Source: Alentia gelatinosa
Taxonomy: Eukaryota > Annelida > Polychaeta > Phyllodocida > Polynoidae
Direction of reading: 5' to 3'
Assembly (NCBI GenBank): GCA_950022655.1
Contig: OX465584.1
Span: 64,482,841-64,546,840 of the forward strand
DNA length: 64,000 nucleotides
Below, piece by piece: positions 22,085 through 31,758 of this stretch. Position 1 is the stretch's first letter. Every line of letters begins with the position of its first letter. Under the pieces are notes generated by a model. That model made no database searches. It was not told where the DNA came from and worked only from the letters and a program-made list of their open reading frames with translations. Position numbers and translations under genes: made by a program.

Positions 22085-22380
22085 TCCTAATTCCATAGGC
22101 TTAACATTGAGTTTCCGTATGCCACGCTGACTGGCATACGGAGTTTTATATGCCACTAGTGGCATACAGAATTGTTAGCACGTAATATTCCAACATCGAG
22201 GAGACGGGGTAGGATAAAATCAAAACCTGATTCGTTTTAATCTTGGCCACCGCATGCCACTCCTGGAGTTTTGGCTCCGGACTTCACTCAGTTTCGCCTC
22301 GTGAAGTCACTATGCCAAACTCCAGTCGTGGCATCCGGTGGCCAAGACGCAAACTCATCCCGTTTTACGATAATATGGTT
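22085..22380. mobile_element. Modular element, head plus TGGCCACC hairpin
   Basis: Best-preserved copy. Head CCATAGGCTTAACATTGAGT, short inverted GTATGCCA.../...TGGCATAC, then GGGTAGGATAAAATCAAAAC and a hairpin with arms TTTTAATCTTGGCCACCGCA / GGTGGCCAAGACGCAAAC around a TTTCGCCTCGTGAA loop. The head recurs at 3320 (rev), 11543, 12530, 12825, 17195 (rev), 25105 (rev), 30755 (rev), 51800 (rev), 58333 and 58932 with different hairpins. Confidence 0.75.
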
Positions 22381-22612
22381 AAATGGTGCGTATTTACGAT
22401 ATATACGTCATGGGTTTATAAAGAAGCACCATCTACTACCATGATGAAGCAGCCCTGGAAAATACAGCCATGGCCACTCTTTTAGGGGGAATTTAAAATC
22501 AGTATGGACATGAGAAGTGCTTAGAAACGAGGCATCCATGGCACCCTCACCAATCATTTAACACCGACGTGCATTCTGTGAGCCAGTGGAAAACAGCCAC
22601 TTTATTACCTAC

Positions 22613-22700
22613 CACATATAAAACGTTATAATTTCCGTCATATCTGCTTGGAGTGTTTCCCGCACATAGAGACAGAGTGAACCAGACCTAGGCCTGGAGA
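22613..22700 (-). CDS. Candidate internal exon, unknown
   Basis: Minus strand. Strong acceptor (TCATGGCTCTTCAG|TC), 88 bases, donor ATGTG|GTAGGT; frame SRPRSGSLCLYVRETLQADM then TEIITFYM. Its phase does not fit directly after the exon at 22843-22926, so a link to that gene is unproven. Confidence 0.25.
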
Positions 22701-22842
22701 CTGAAGAGCCATGAGAGTGAAAATCTCATGCAGTGTCAAAGCCGAACCTGTTCTTCTTTTTTGTAGGACTATACTTCTTCTCTTATGATTCATTTCAAGC
22801 CATGCCGAAATCAAAGTTTAGTATTGTAGTTTTCTGATCTAC

Positions 22843-22926
22843 TGTTCTCGTGAGAAACAAATGAGATCCCAACTTTCGCTGGTATCGATCCAAACAGCTC
22901 TCATCGCTGATGATCAGCTCAAACAC
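22843..22926 (-). CDS. Probable RhoGEF exon, start of an ephexin-type DH domain
   Basis: Rho guanine-nucleotide exchange factors load GTP onto Rho GTPases through a DH domain at the plasma membrane. On the minus strand, between an acceptor (CCGATGACACAG|GTG) and donor (AGAACA|GTAGAT), 28 codons in phase 0 read VFELIISDESCLDRYQRKLG then SHLFLTRT. The pattern FEL-x2-S-[ED]-x-S-x8-L-x-SH[FL] is the first helix (CR1) of DH domains in the NGEF/ARHGEF5/16/19/26 group (from memory: FELVTSEASY...LVSHF). The Cys replaces the usual Tyr. No other DH or PH exon was found nearby; long TE-filled introns would explain this. It could also be a decayed copy. Confidence 0.45.
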
Positions 22927-23025
22927 CTGTGTCATCGGAATAATAACCACAAGTTTACGATGGTTTCCCGTTCTCCCGCTAGGAGGCCCAGCAGCAGTTA
23001 GAAATCGTGAAAAAATCCCGGTTCA

Positions 23026-23420
23026 ATAAATAGACAATATTCGATGGTTTTGGGCTCTGTAAACCACTCGAGGTTGACCTGGTAATACACTCGCTAGCGC
23101 TCGTGTATTACTACGCGTCAACATCTCGTGGTTTACGGCCGCCTGTCCACAAAATTATCGTTTGTTGCATTTATTATCCGTCTTTTTGAATGAATTAAAC
23201 CCAGTATTTGGCATTTTAAAGGGTATAACAATAGGGATTATTTCTTGGCTCTATAGCACAAAGGGACTATTTTTCCCGTATACCATGGTTTTGAGGCCGT
23301 ATACCATGGATTTGAATCCGTATACCACAGTTATGGTATCTGACAGGTTTTATATAATGGGTCGTGGTTTACTGAGTCCCCATACATTTTCAATGCGAGC
23401 TTTGTATACGATGGATAATA
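23026..23420. mobile_element. Palindromic MITE, CGATGGTTTTG family, copy 1
   Basis: A ~150-bp hairpin (TAGACAATATTCGATGGTTT to CATTTATTATCC) centred on CTCGCTAGCGCTCGTGTATT is followed by a tail with three CCGTATACCA repeats and ends ATGGATAATAA. Inverted TTTATTATCCAT/ATGGATAATAA flank the tail. Copies 2 and 3: 23504-23909, 39024-39422. Confidence 0.8.
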
Positions 23421-23503
23421 ACAACATTGCCCTGTCTGCTAATTAACTTAATACAAGCAGGAGAGTTGGGGGTGGGGGTGGCAGCCAACGCCGACTTGTA
23501 TAT

Positions 23504-23909
23504 ATAGACAATAATCGATGGTTTTGTGGACAGGTGGCCGTAAACCACGAGAGGTTGACGCGTAGTAATACACAAGCGCTAGCGAGTGTATTACGAGGTC
23601 AACCACGAGTGGTTTACAGAGCTGCCTGTCCACAAAACCATCGTTTGTTGCATTTATTATCCATCTTTTCGAATAAATTACACCCAGTAATTACCATATT
23701 AACGGGTAGGCCTATAACATTAGAAACTATTTCTTTGCTCTATAACAAAAGGGACTATTTTTCCCGTATACCATGGTTTTGAGGCCGTATACCATGGATT
23801 TGAATCCGTATACCACAGTTATGGTATCTGACAGGTTTTATATAATGGGTCGTGGTTTACTGAGTCCCCATACATTTTCAATGGGGACTTTGTATACATG
23901 GATAATAAA
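23504..23909. mobile_element. Palindromic MITE, CGATGGTTTTG family, copy 2
   Basis: Same architecture as 23026-23420, hairpin loop ACAAGCGCTAGCGAGTGTAT, tail CCGTATACCATGGTTTTGAGG, end ATGGATAATAAAG. Its right end abuts the pyrimidine-rich acceptor of the exon at 23952. Confidence 0.8.
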
Positions 23910-23951
23910 GTTATTTCCTTCTCCGTCTCCCTGCCCCACTTGTCCCCACAG

Positions 23952-24045
23952 ACGGAGACTCTACAGATATCTGTGTAGCTCCTCCCCCAGCCCGGATTTA
24001 GATGATCCATCATGTTTTTTGAGTCGTGCCTTTAACTTCTGCTGA
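23952..24045 (+). CDS. Candidate terminal exon with poly(A) signal
   Basis: Plus strand. Long pyrimidine tract (TTCCTTCTCCGTCTCCCTGC...CCCCACAG) precedes the exon; RRLYRYLCSSSPSPDLDDPS then CFLSRAFNFC ends at TGA 24045. AATAAA follows at 24188. Two other frames close sooner. No family recognised; the MITE directly upstream would lie in the intron. Confidence 0.3.
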
Positions 24046-24251
24046 TGACGGTCTGTAGACTCATGCATAGCAAACAGCCTTCTGTCCACAGATTATCCCA
24101 CAGAGGATCTGCAGTAGAATCCGGCAATCTTAATCCCACAGAGTCTGAAACCACAAAGGAAGACCATCCTCGTGATGATTTGTGCGTAATAAAAAAAAAA
24201 AAAAAAAATAAAGTTTCTACAGTAAGGCCCGGGAGTCTGGCACACGGTTAA

Positions 24252-24584
24252 CCCTTTAAGGACGGGTGCCTGCGGCTGAGCTACCCCCTAAAGGACGGGT
24301 CTTGGTGGCAGCTTATACTGCCAGGGGACGAGAACATTGTTGTGAAAAAAGAAAAAAATTGAGTGTTTGATCACGTGATATGATACGTAATCCTAAATAT
24401 ATTGTTTTTCCGGAATAGGAAAACTAATTTTGGTGCTAAACCTGCATTCTGTGAAAATTTGAGCGATATTGCTAAATTAATTCCCTGTTAAAAACTAATT
24501 TTTACATTTTTGAGAAATGATGTCTCAAGGCATCATTCGCCCTGGGCCGGGTGATGCCTCAAGGCATCATTCGCCCTTAAAGGG
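24252..24584. mobile_element. piggyBac-like MITE with TTAA target duplication
   Basis: TTAA|CCCTTTAAGGACGG ... CGCCCTTAAAGGG|TTAA: 333 bp, exact TTAA on both sides and CCCTT termini as in piggyBac elements. The right end carries two GATGCCTCAAGGCATCATTC-type palindromic motifs. No ORF. A second copy is at 31329-31666 and a derivative at 31759-32241. Confidence 0.8.
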
Positions 24585-24704
24585 TTAAAGAAGAAACCGA
24601 CAAGTTTTGATTAAAGTTGTTGTACTCCACGAAATTGATGCGGAGTGATATGAATGAGGTGATAGCTGAGAGAATATCGCGTAGTGTTCAAACGAGTTTT
24701 TGCA

Positions 24705-25600
24705 TTAATATACGATAATCTGAAAAAAGCAATACTTATTGCTGGGGGATATATGAAGTCTGTATAGAAGTTATATCAATCTGTGATGATTTGAAAGAAG
24801 CGATACTTATTACTGTGAAATATGAAGTTTGTATAGAAGTTACTAAAGAGGAAACCTATGAAAGTTTAGGGCCAGATCTCTTATTCCATCGAGTTTGAAT
24901 CACATGGTAATTCACAGGGCTTTGCCGTCTGAATTATGTAGTGATTCAAACGAGACGGGATCGAGCTCTGACCCTAAACTTGAATGATTTTCTGAATTTA
25001 TTTCCCCCTCACATTGACTAATGGGCTAATAATTGTGACATAATCTCCCATTGGATATTTGTCCTAAATATCTCATGGGTGTTAGATACAAGTTCCCAGT
25101 GTTAAGTCTATGGAGAATAAAAACCAGGGGTGAGATAAATCTGTATATGATGATCTGAAAGAAGCGATACTTATTACTGCGATATATGAAGTCTATATAG
25201 AAGTCACATCCAATGATCTGAAAGAAGCGATACTTATTACTGTGATACATGAAGTCTGTATAGAAGTTACATACGATAATCTGAAAGAAGCGATACTTAT
25301 TACTGTGATACATGAAGTCTGTATAGAAGTTACATACAATAATCTGAAAGAAGCGATACTTATTACTGCGATATATGAAGTCTATATAGAAGTTACATAC
25401 AATGATCTGAAACAAGCGATACTTATTACTGTGATATATTAAGTCTATATAGAAGTTACATACAACATATGTGATATATGAAGTCTATATAGAAGTTACT
25501 TCAGTATATAATAATCTGAAAGAAGCGATTCTTATTTCTGTGATACATGAGGTCTATATAGAAGTTACTTCAGTATACAATAATCTGAAAGAAGCGAAGC
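24705..25600. repeat. 63-bp minisatellite, interrupted
   Basis: Units GAAGCGATACTTATTACTGT ... AAGTCTGTATAGAAGTTACA ... AATCTGAAA. Two units lie left and about seven right of the insertion at 24845-25135. The 63-bp period leaves frames open on both strands. Confidence 0.85.
24845..25135. mobile_element. Modular element inserted in the 63-bp array
   Basis: Hairpin AACCTATGAAAGTTTAGGGC / GACCCTAAACTTGAATGA, then CCCATTGGATATTTGTCCTA and reversed head CCCAGTGTTAAGTCTATGGA with AACCAGGGGTGAGATAAAT. It splits the array, giving relative order: array first, insertion later. Confidence 0.7.
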
Positions 25601-25618
25601 AGAATGCCTTATTTACAG

Positions 25619-25839
25619 GAGCCCACCTCTTCGCTCATCTATCTGAGTTTGACGTCTCTGGGAATGAGAACAAATCTTGTCTGATGTCTCTATGGCCTCA
25701 CGACCGCCCACATATCTACACAGAAAGGAGATTTATTTTTACCACTCACGACTACAACCAGAACATGGCTGTTTTACCCACACCTGCCTGCTCAACGGAG
25801 TCACAGCTGAATGATGTGGATCGTTCCCCTTTGAATTGA
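25619..25839 (+). CDS. Candidate terminal exon, unknown protein
   Basis: Plus strand. Acceptor GCCTTATTTACAG|GA, then 72 codons in unique sequence (AHLFAHLSEFDVSGNENKSC, ..., NMAVLPTPACSTESQLNDVD) to TGA 25839. Amino-acid composition is ordinary for a soluble protein and codon third positions vary. AATAAA occurs only at ~26174. It ends ~150 bases before the promoter region at 25985. Confidence 0.3.
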
Positions 25840-25984
25840 TACGAAATTGAGACCGTATTTCATGATAAAATCAGCCTACCTTCTTTTGGAGATATGGCTT
25901 GTATTGTGTGCTTGTTTTAATATCTGTTTGGAAATCTTCGCCTTTAGAGATTTACGACACTCCTCTCCAGAGCCTGTTTTCGTC

Positions 25985-26150
25985 ATGTGACGTCATCTCC
26001 GGCGGAACTTCCGGTAATCGCAGCAGCAGGTTCCGGTGTGCTGCAATAGTTTGTTACCCTGTGATAAACCATTATTATTACCCACTGAAACGCGCATGCG
26101 TCTGGGCACGTTCTTCCATTCAGCTAGCACAGACTATTGGACGTACTACT
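25985..26150. promoter_or_regulatory. CRE/ETS/NRF1/CCAAT promoter
   Basis: TGACGTCA (25988-25995), ACTTCCGGT (26007-26015), a second TTCCGG (26031), CGCGCATGCG (26091-26100, NRF1 core) and ATTGG (inverted CCAAT, ~26133) fall within 160 bases of CpG-rich, TATA-less sequence. This combination is a typical animal housekeeping promoter, often bidirectional. The gene model beginning at 26584 on the plus strand is the nearest candidate target. Confidence 0.5.
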
Positions 26151-26583
26151 ATTTTGATGTGATTTTAATATAAATAAATGAAAAGAATAGTATTTCACCA
26201 AGAGAAACTGTTAGTAAGACATGAGAATTAGATGTCGTGATGTGCTTAATGTTGGCAAATCTTTCACTCTCCAAACGTGGACTTCAACATGTAGCGCAAT
26301 ACTAGTGGCCGATAATAACGGTTTATCGCAGGGTAAAGAACTATCGCAATACACTGGAATTGATGTTTGTGAATTGTCTTTGTGAAGTCTCAGGATTGAG
26401 TCCAATCACAATGTCAGAGTCTGTCCCTAAATTTAATATCACTGAATTCTTGTGATGTGTATAAAGGGCCTGCTCCATCTAGCAAACAGCACTTTTGTAA
26501 TCGTCGGCCTGGGCCTGGCAGAATCGGCAATAATCTTTTTCTAGCGGAATACGGGTGTACTAGTATCGGTGTGCATCGGACAC

Positions 26584-26639
26584 ATGGAACAAGGCACCCG
26601 ACAGCAGCCGACGGCGGCCGACGGTGGCGATCTCACCAG
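26584..26639 (+). CDS. Candidate first coding exon downstream of the 26-kb promoter
   Basis: ATG 26584 after ACAC; 18 codons MEQGTRQQPTAADGGDLT plus two bases, ending CACCAG|GTTATG. The CpG-rich exon uses GCG, CCG and GGC codons unlike the surrounding repeats. The frame also stays open past the donor into the MITE at 26742, which I take as read-through. Its end phase fits exon 27283-27335. Product not recognised. Confidence 0.35.
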
Positions 26640-26741
26640 GTTATGGTGTTCCATCAAAAACACCCACAACATTGACCGACTCACAGAGCATCATAAAGAC
26701 TACTGGCATGAAGATTTCCCTCCCGCACCGGGGACTACCTT

Positions 26742-27142
26742 TAGGCCACTCAAAAAAACAAACTTGTTTCTCATCACCGCGCACATCTGCCAAAACAATT
26801 TTAGAAGATTTTTTTGTTTTTTTTTGTTAAAATAAGATGAACCTCGATAGAAATTATGAAAAGTATGTGCATTTGGTATCAAATTAAAGCTCCTCATGCC
26901 AGGGATGCTTTCAATGTATAAGCAGTATAAATCTGAAAACCCCGCGTACGCAGACACCCTGCATAAACGGACGCTTTGGCCCGAAACAGAGGGTGATCGC
27001 TTACGCAGGGTTTTACTGTATGTCTAAAGCCCATTTTATGACACTTTTAAGCCATCTTTGATCAAGTAAAGAAAACAAAAGCGCCCTCATCATATTTTTT
27101 ATGGCTAGGTGATGAGAAACAAGTTTGTTTTTTAGTGGCCTA
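26742..27142. mobile_element. TIR element, TAGGCCACT ends
   Basis: Left TAGGCCACTCAAAAAAACAA / right (reverse complement) TAGGCCACTAAAAAACAAAC; both continue CTTGTTTCTCATCACC, so the TIRs are ~36 bp. 401 bp, no ORF. A pogo-like MITE (26936-27022) is nested inside. Confidence 0.75.
26936..27022. mobile_element. pogo-like MITE nested in 26742-27142
   Basis: AAAACCCCGCGTACGCAGAC ... CGCTTACGCAGGGTTTTACTGTA. The inverted ends match the CAGTAAAACCC family at 43195, 48752, 50228 and 59222. Confidence 0.6.
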
Positions 27143-27282
27143 ATCGGTGGGCTTTTCATCGCCAGGTGGAAACGCCACATTACTAGTTGAAAGGTAACAT
27201 CTATACATGTTGTTGTTTGTACTTTCTATTTTCTTAACACGCTTATAATTCTGCTGATTTTGTTATAATTTGATACCTTCAG

Positions 27283-27335
27283 GTCACTGGTACCATTACA
27301 GGACAAACTAACTGTAGCTAAAGTTAAGTTCAAAG
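27283..27335 (+). CDS. Candidate exon 2 of the 26-kb gene model
   Basis: Acceptor TTTGATACCTTCAG|G, 53 bases, donor TTCAAAG|GTAAAC. With one base completing the split codon of exon 1 (AG+G) the frame reads R-SLVPLQDKLTVAKVKFK. The phase match and both splice signals support the model; no homology is recognised. Confidence 0.35.
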
Positions 27336-27364
27336 GTAAACTGGAAACACAAAATCAGAGCTAA

Positions 27365-27670
27365 AGCCTGATGCCCATCTACCGATTCAGGGTTGAGCGA
27401 TTAGTTTGCAAATCGTATAGGAGTCGGTGAACTTGTCGCAGGCAAATTACGTAACCCTTCGCTCGATCTGCGGACATTGAGGAGATGGAGTGGTGGATAT
27501 TAGTCCTAACCAATCTGTCTACTAATCGGTGGCTCACTCTTGCCTAGCTGTCCTACATCTACCGACTACGGCCGACTCCGTTGGGATGCCTTGGCTGAGA
27601 CAAATTACTCTCCGTTTGTCGCCGACAAAGGTACATGAGTGTTCCGAAATCGGTAGATGGGCATTGGGCT
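27365..27670. mobile_element. PIF/Harbinger-like MITE, intact copy
   Basis: 306 bp. TIRs AGCCTGATGCCCATCTACCG and (reverse complement) AGCCCAATGCCCATCTACCG. Flanks TAA (left) and TTA (right) resemble a mutated 3-bp TWA target duplication. Inner blocks GTCGCAGGCAAATTACGTAA and CTGTCCTACATCTACCGACT recur in the copy at 28088-28745. Confidence 0.7.
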
Positions 27671-27679
27671 TTACTCATA

Positions 27680-28080
27680 TTATATTATTGCCTCAAAAGC
27701 AAGTAGTTTCATATAGGTTTTAAGCCAAATGACTTCAAAGTGTTTTTGGATTATTTGGATGTTTGGTCCAGGTTTATTTATGTCTCCTTTGCTTTATGCG
27801 TTAAAAACGGTTGAAGTTGGATTTGCTTCAGCAATGAAGGTGAAGAGAATCTGATTTATTAGAGATTAATGGGATTTTTTTTTATCAAGTTGATGTTTTT
27901 TTCGAACCAGACAAATAGTGTTGGATACGGATGAGTATATTATGATGTGACCTAACAAACTAATGTGTATACATTCTGAAAATAATAGAGCTGAGCTTAT
28001 TTAAGAGAAAAAAACCAAAAGAAATGTGTCTGGTTAATCATATTTCAACATGTTTAGGTTGAAGTTACTGCCCGTAGTTT
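27680..28080. other. AT-rich unique stretch between two Harbinger-like MITEs
   Basis: No repeat or coding signal recognised. Confidence 0.4.
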
Positions 28081-28087
28081 ACGCTAA

Positions 28088-28745
28088 AGCTGGATGCCCA
28101 TCTACCGATTTAGGGTTGAACGATTAGTTCCCAACTCGTATAGGAGTCGGTCACCTTGTCGCAGGCAAATTACGTAACCCCTCGCTCGACCCACACACTG
28201 ATAAACTCGGTGTATGGTCCACTAATCGCTGGGGGAGGGCAAAAACAAAGAAACTGAGTGTTCACTAATCGCTGAGTAGCCTTGCCTAGCTGTCCTACAT
28301 CTACCGACTCCGTTAGGATGGCTCGGCTGAGACAAATTACCCTCCGTTTTTCGCACACAAACGAACACTACAAGAACTCACCGTACTATCGCGGTCAAGT
28401 ATTATGGAATCGTCTTAGTGTAGATATGCAAGGAGTAGAGACCCTGAGAGATTTAAAAAAAGATGTAAAGCAGATGCATTCTGTCTACGACTGGTCAGTT
28501 TGAGTTTGAACTATGTCAATCAACAAACATCATCTCATCATTATATAAATTATTTTTGTTTATTTTTTTCTTATTATTTTTTACTTTCTCCACAATTTTT
28601 CGATGTAAGTGGAACATGCTTTATTGTTGGCTTATCTTACAGTGGGAGATCTAACCACCGTGTTAGAACTGTATGTATATAATAAATAAAAAAACTTAAA
28701 AAAAACCCCATAAATGTTCCGAAATCGGTAGATGGGCATTGGGCT
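28088..28745. mobile_element. PIF/Harbinger-like MITE interrupted by a LINE fragment
   Basis: Ends AGCTGGATGCCCATCTACCG / AGCCCAATGCCCATCTACCG with exact TAA on both sides (28085-28087, 28746-28748). Compared with 27365-27670 it has ~350 extra bases between CGCACACAAA and TAAATGTTCCG, occupied by the LINE fragment. Confidence 0.75.
28357..28707 (+). pseudogene. 5'-truncated LINE: reverse-transcriptase C-terminus and 3' UTR
   Basis: Codons 28360-28503 read NEHYKNSPYYRGQVLWNRLS then VDMQGVETLRDLKKDVKQ... to TGA. SPYYRG-x-LWN-x-L-x3-[IM]Q is the conserved tail after the RT domain of many animal non-LTR retrotransposons (CR1/L2/RTE-like clades). After the stop come a T-rich 3' region and an A-rich tail (AATAAATAAAAAAACTTAAA...), as expected for target-primed insertion truncated at the 5' end. 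Only ~48 codons of the polymerase remain, so it is inactive. Clade cannot be set from this piece. Confidence 0.75.
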
Positions 28746-28859
28746 TAAGGAAACTCGTAGATGTTTAGAGGCAGCTGGAACTAGATGTGAAAAGGCACTG
28801 GAGACTGCATACTCTAGCCTTCAGTTCAAATAAGCTTTACGTTGGCTTTACTCTGTGGG

Positions 28860-29016
28860 TAATATAGAGAAACAGGCTTACTGTCTCCGTACGGATTAAA
28901 TACGCGGTAAAATAGGCGATCAGATAAACCGATGCCGAAGGCAGAGGTTCATCTGATCGACGATTTTACCAAGTATTTTATCCGTACGGAGACAGTCAAC
29001 CTGTTTCTCTATTATT
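28860..29016. repeat. Hairpin MITE, GTCTCCGTACGGAT arms
   Basis: Nearly full-length palindrome: TAATATAGAGAAACAGGCTT ... and ...CTGTTTCTCTATTATTA with CTGTCTCCGTACGGATTAAA / TTTTATCCGTACGGAGACAG. Single copy here. Confidence 0.8.
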
Positions 29017-29362
29017 ATATACCTTAAAATATCCAATTTTTAACCTTGCTTCTGGGTGAGTTTTATGGTTTCGCCGCCGTACATGCCCCGTACAACACAT
29101 ACATACCCCGTACGTCACCTAGGTGTCGTACGGATATAAATATGACATGGGTAGGAGCGGGCCGTATGTGTAGGATATACTACCACAGGTATATAATAAT
29201 AAGGTAGAGGTCAGTATCAAAGTGATTGAGTTTTCCTGAGGGAAAGGAAATATCGCCTTTATTACATTGTTATTAAGTAAATGCAAGGACTCATCTTTGT
29301 ACACAGTGTAATGCATCTAGTGTATTATTAGACACAGTAATGCAAGGATACATCTTTATATA

Positions 29363-29704
29363 TACACAATATTGACTGGTTTCAGATACAAGCGGCCGTA
29401 TGCTCCGAGGAGTTGACGCGTAGTAATATCCGAGCCTATGCGAGGATATTGCACAGAGTCAACTCCCCGGAACATACAACCGCTTTTATCTGAAACCAGT
29501 CTATATTGTATTTATTATCCACCTTTTCTAGGCAAGTGGCATGTCGATATCAGTTCATTTGAATTATACACTATTTTGCCATACGCACTTTTTTTCCGTA
29601 TGCGCCACCCGGAGCATACAACATATATCCGTATGCGCCCGGTATGTCCATACAAACTCCCTATGTGTTTTCTATAGGCACTCTGTATTAGGTGGATAAT
29701 AAAG
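29363..29704. mobile_element. Palindromic MITE, TGACTGGTTTCAGAT family
   Basis: Hairpin ACACAATATTGACTGGTTTC ... GAAACCAGTCTATATTGTAT around GCGTAGTAATATCCGAGCCT, tail with CATACGCAC/GTATGCGCC repeats, end CACTCTGTATTAGGTGGATA. A reversed copy is at 45035-45366. The tail end is the seed of the 73-bp array at 44008-45080. Confidence 0.8.
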
Positions 29705-29754
29705 AGAGTTATGCACCCATTGTTTTATTACCAACCTGATACAGAATCTCCATA

Positions 29755-30075
29755 CTAAGCCTATAGGCCCTATTGAGGTATCCCATAATTCAGTCTGTTT
29801 ACAGTCTGTTGCAGACGTTGTGTAGTGGTAGACCCCAACCATTACTCACAATTTTTACAGTTTAATGGTTTTTGTGAATATTCAAATTGGAAATCCGATG
29901 TCAGAAATGGATATTTCAGCTATTTCTACATAAAAATCCGAAATTATATTCAAGTTCTCCAAATATAAATGGGAAAACTATGGTTCATGTGGTTGTGGTG
30001 TGCCCAGCTATTCATAAGCGGAACTTGTATTTACCTTGGGTGATAACAGGGAGTTTAGTAACCTCTGGAGGGCGT
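29755..30075. repeat. Dispersed ~320-bp repeat
   Basis: AAGCCTATAGGCCCTATTGA to AGTTTAGTAACCTCTGGAGG; reversed copy at 58590-58935 with blocks GAATTATGGGATAC and TTGGATTTCCAATTTGAA in common. Confidence 0.65.
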
Positions 30076-30109
30076 AATGAGCCTACAGATTACTGTTTGA
30101 ATGCCTCAT

Positions 30110-30310
30110 GGGTACTGAGTAGATTCCAGAAAGCTTTATTCTCATAGGAGAATACAGCTTTTTCGGCCACCGGACCGGCATTATAGGAACTATTTCATAT
30201 AAACAATGCACTGCGCTTTCGTCAAATTTCTAATTATTTACACGATTTTTTCCTAATAATTAGTTGAAAGGTGAGTAATGAATGCAACATTACCATGATT
30301 CTAATCAGTG
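30110..30310. repeat. Single copy of the higher-order-repeat tail block
   Basis: GAATACAGCTTTTTCGGCCA ... CCTAATAATTAGTTGAAAGG matches 12080-12240 and 13365-13520. Confidence 0.7.
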
Positions 30311-30317
30311 TGGCCGT

Positions 30318-30478
30318 AAACCGGATGAGTTTTAATCTGGGCTCCCGTATGTGACGACTGGAGTTTGGCGTAGTGATATCACGAGGCAGAGCTGAGTGAT
30401 ATCCAAAGCCAAAACTCCAGGAGTCGCATACGGGAGCCCAGATTAAAACGAATAAGGTTTTGATTTTATCCTACCCCC
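30318..30478. repeat. Hairpin MITE, third TTTTAATCTGGGCTCC copy
   Basis: GGATGAGTTTTAATCTGGGC / GCCCAGATTAAAACGAATAA arms of ~60 bp, tail TTGATTTTATCCTACCCC. Family of 1514-1695 and 22085-22380. The rest of 30480-31325 contains a reversed head near 30755 and no supported gene. Confidence 0.75.
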
Positions 30479-31328
30479 TGTGAACGATATTTTTATGTGA
30501 GGATGATAAAAAAAAAACTGGATAAAAACTTTCTGAAGTCCTCTATATAGCTCTCCTTGCTGTTCTGAAGGCGCTTGGAACTACTTTCAGCTGCTGATCT
30601 CTGATTGGTCCATTTTTTGTACTCTTCTAGGAGCGATTTTTTATCCATATGCGACATTTTTTATTTTTTTTGTTGTATATAATCTTTATTCTGGAGTTTG
30701 ACTACTAGGGCTGAGTCGCCCTATATTCAGTAGGCTCCAGGGCGCATACGGAAAGTCAATGTTAAGCCTGTGGGATTTTATATTAGGGGTAGGATACAGA
30801 GTAATTCTGGTGCACCCAGGTCTGTAGGAGATGACAAGTTGTACTGAGCTGACTCCTGCCCCCTCGTCTCTCTAACCACAAGTAGACAGGGTCAAGGCCT
30901 CCCCACCTCGCCACACAAATGGAGATGGATGGAGCGCCATTTAAATCAATGAGTCCCGGGGCAACCAGGACATACGATACGCTGTAATTGAATTTCACGT
31001 CTGAATTCTGGATCCTTGTTATTTCTTACTTTTCCGGGAGATTTGTAAGGCTGTAATCACTCCCACACCCTCAGAGAAATATGATATGTATGAGTATGTC
31101 TGTGCAAGGGGCCTGTTGAATAACTTATGCCCATGAAGGTAGAGGGTACAAGGGTACCTAGTTATCAAGGGAGTTATCATTTAATGATATTCAACCTCAT
31201 TTGTTGAAAAACAGTCCTAGCCGACGGAAGGGTGTTCATAAGTGTTGAATAAAGTTGAGATTGGTGATTTTTTTCTTCACGTAGAATTCAATGTGAACGA
31301 CCATTCCTTGGCAGAAAATTATCTTTAA

Positions 31329-31666
31329 CCCTTTAAGGACGGCCGCCTATGGCAGAACTACACACATGGGGACGGCAACTAGTGACTATGTACAGTTCTA
31401 GGGGACGGGGGCATTTTTCTCTGAACTCAAAATTCGAAGGTTTATCACATGATAAAATTTGTTATCCTTAATATTTCTATTTCCATTATTTAGAATTCTA
31501 TAATATGAAGTTATACCTACATTCTGTGCAAATTTCTAGTTCATTGATAAAATATTTCCTTTTCAAAAGCAAAAATACATAATTTCATAAATACCCAGCA
31601 AATGAGGCCTTAAGGCATCATCCGCCCCCAGCCGGGTGATGCTTTAAGGCATCATCCGCCCTTAAA
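31329..31666. mobile_element. piggyBac-like MITE, second copy
   Basis: Left TTAA|CCCTTTAAGGACGG is intact; the right end CCGCCCTTAAAG lacks the final GGTTAA. Inner GGCATCATCCGCCC motifs as in 24252-24584. Confidence 0.7.
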
Positions 31667-31758
31667 GTTCACCCACATCGTTCTTGAGTCTCCATCGCGT
31701 ACAGAAAAAGATCATGTAGGAGCCTAGATGACTAAACAGGCCCCTGGGGCACCTTTAA

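Noticed and set aside
22751..22830. Plus-strand acceptor TTCTTCTTTTTTGTAG followed by DYTSSLMIHFKPCRNQ
   Set aside because: Lies antisense next to the RhoGEF-like exon and closes after 20 codons; weaker than the minus-strand reading.
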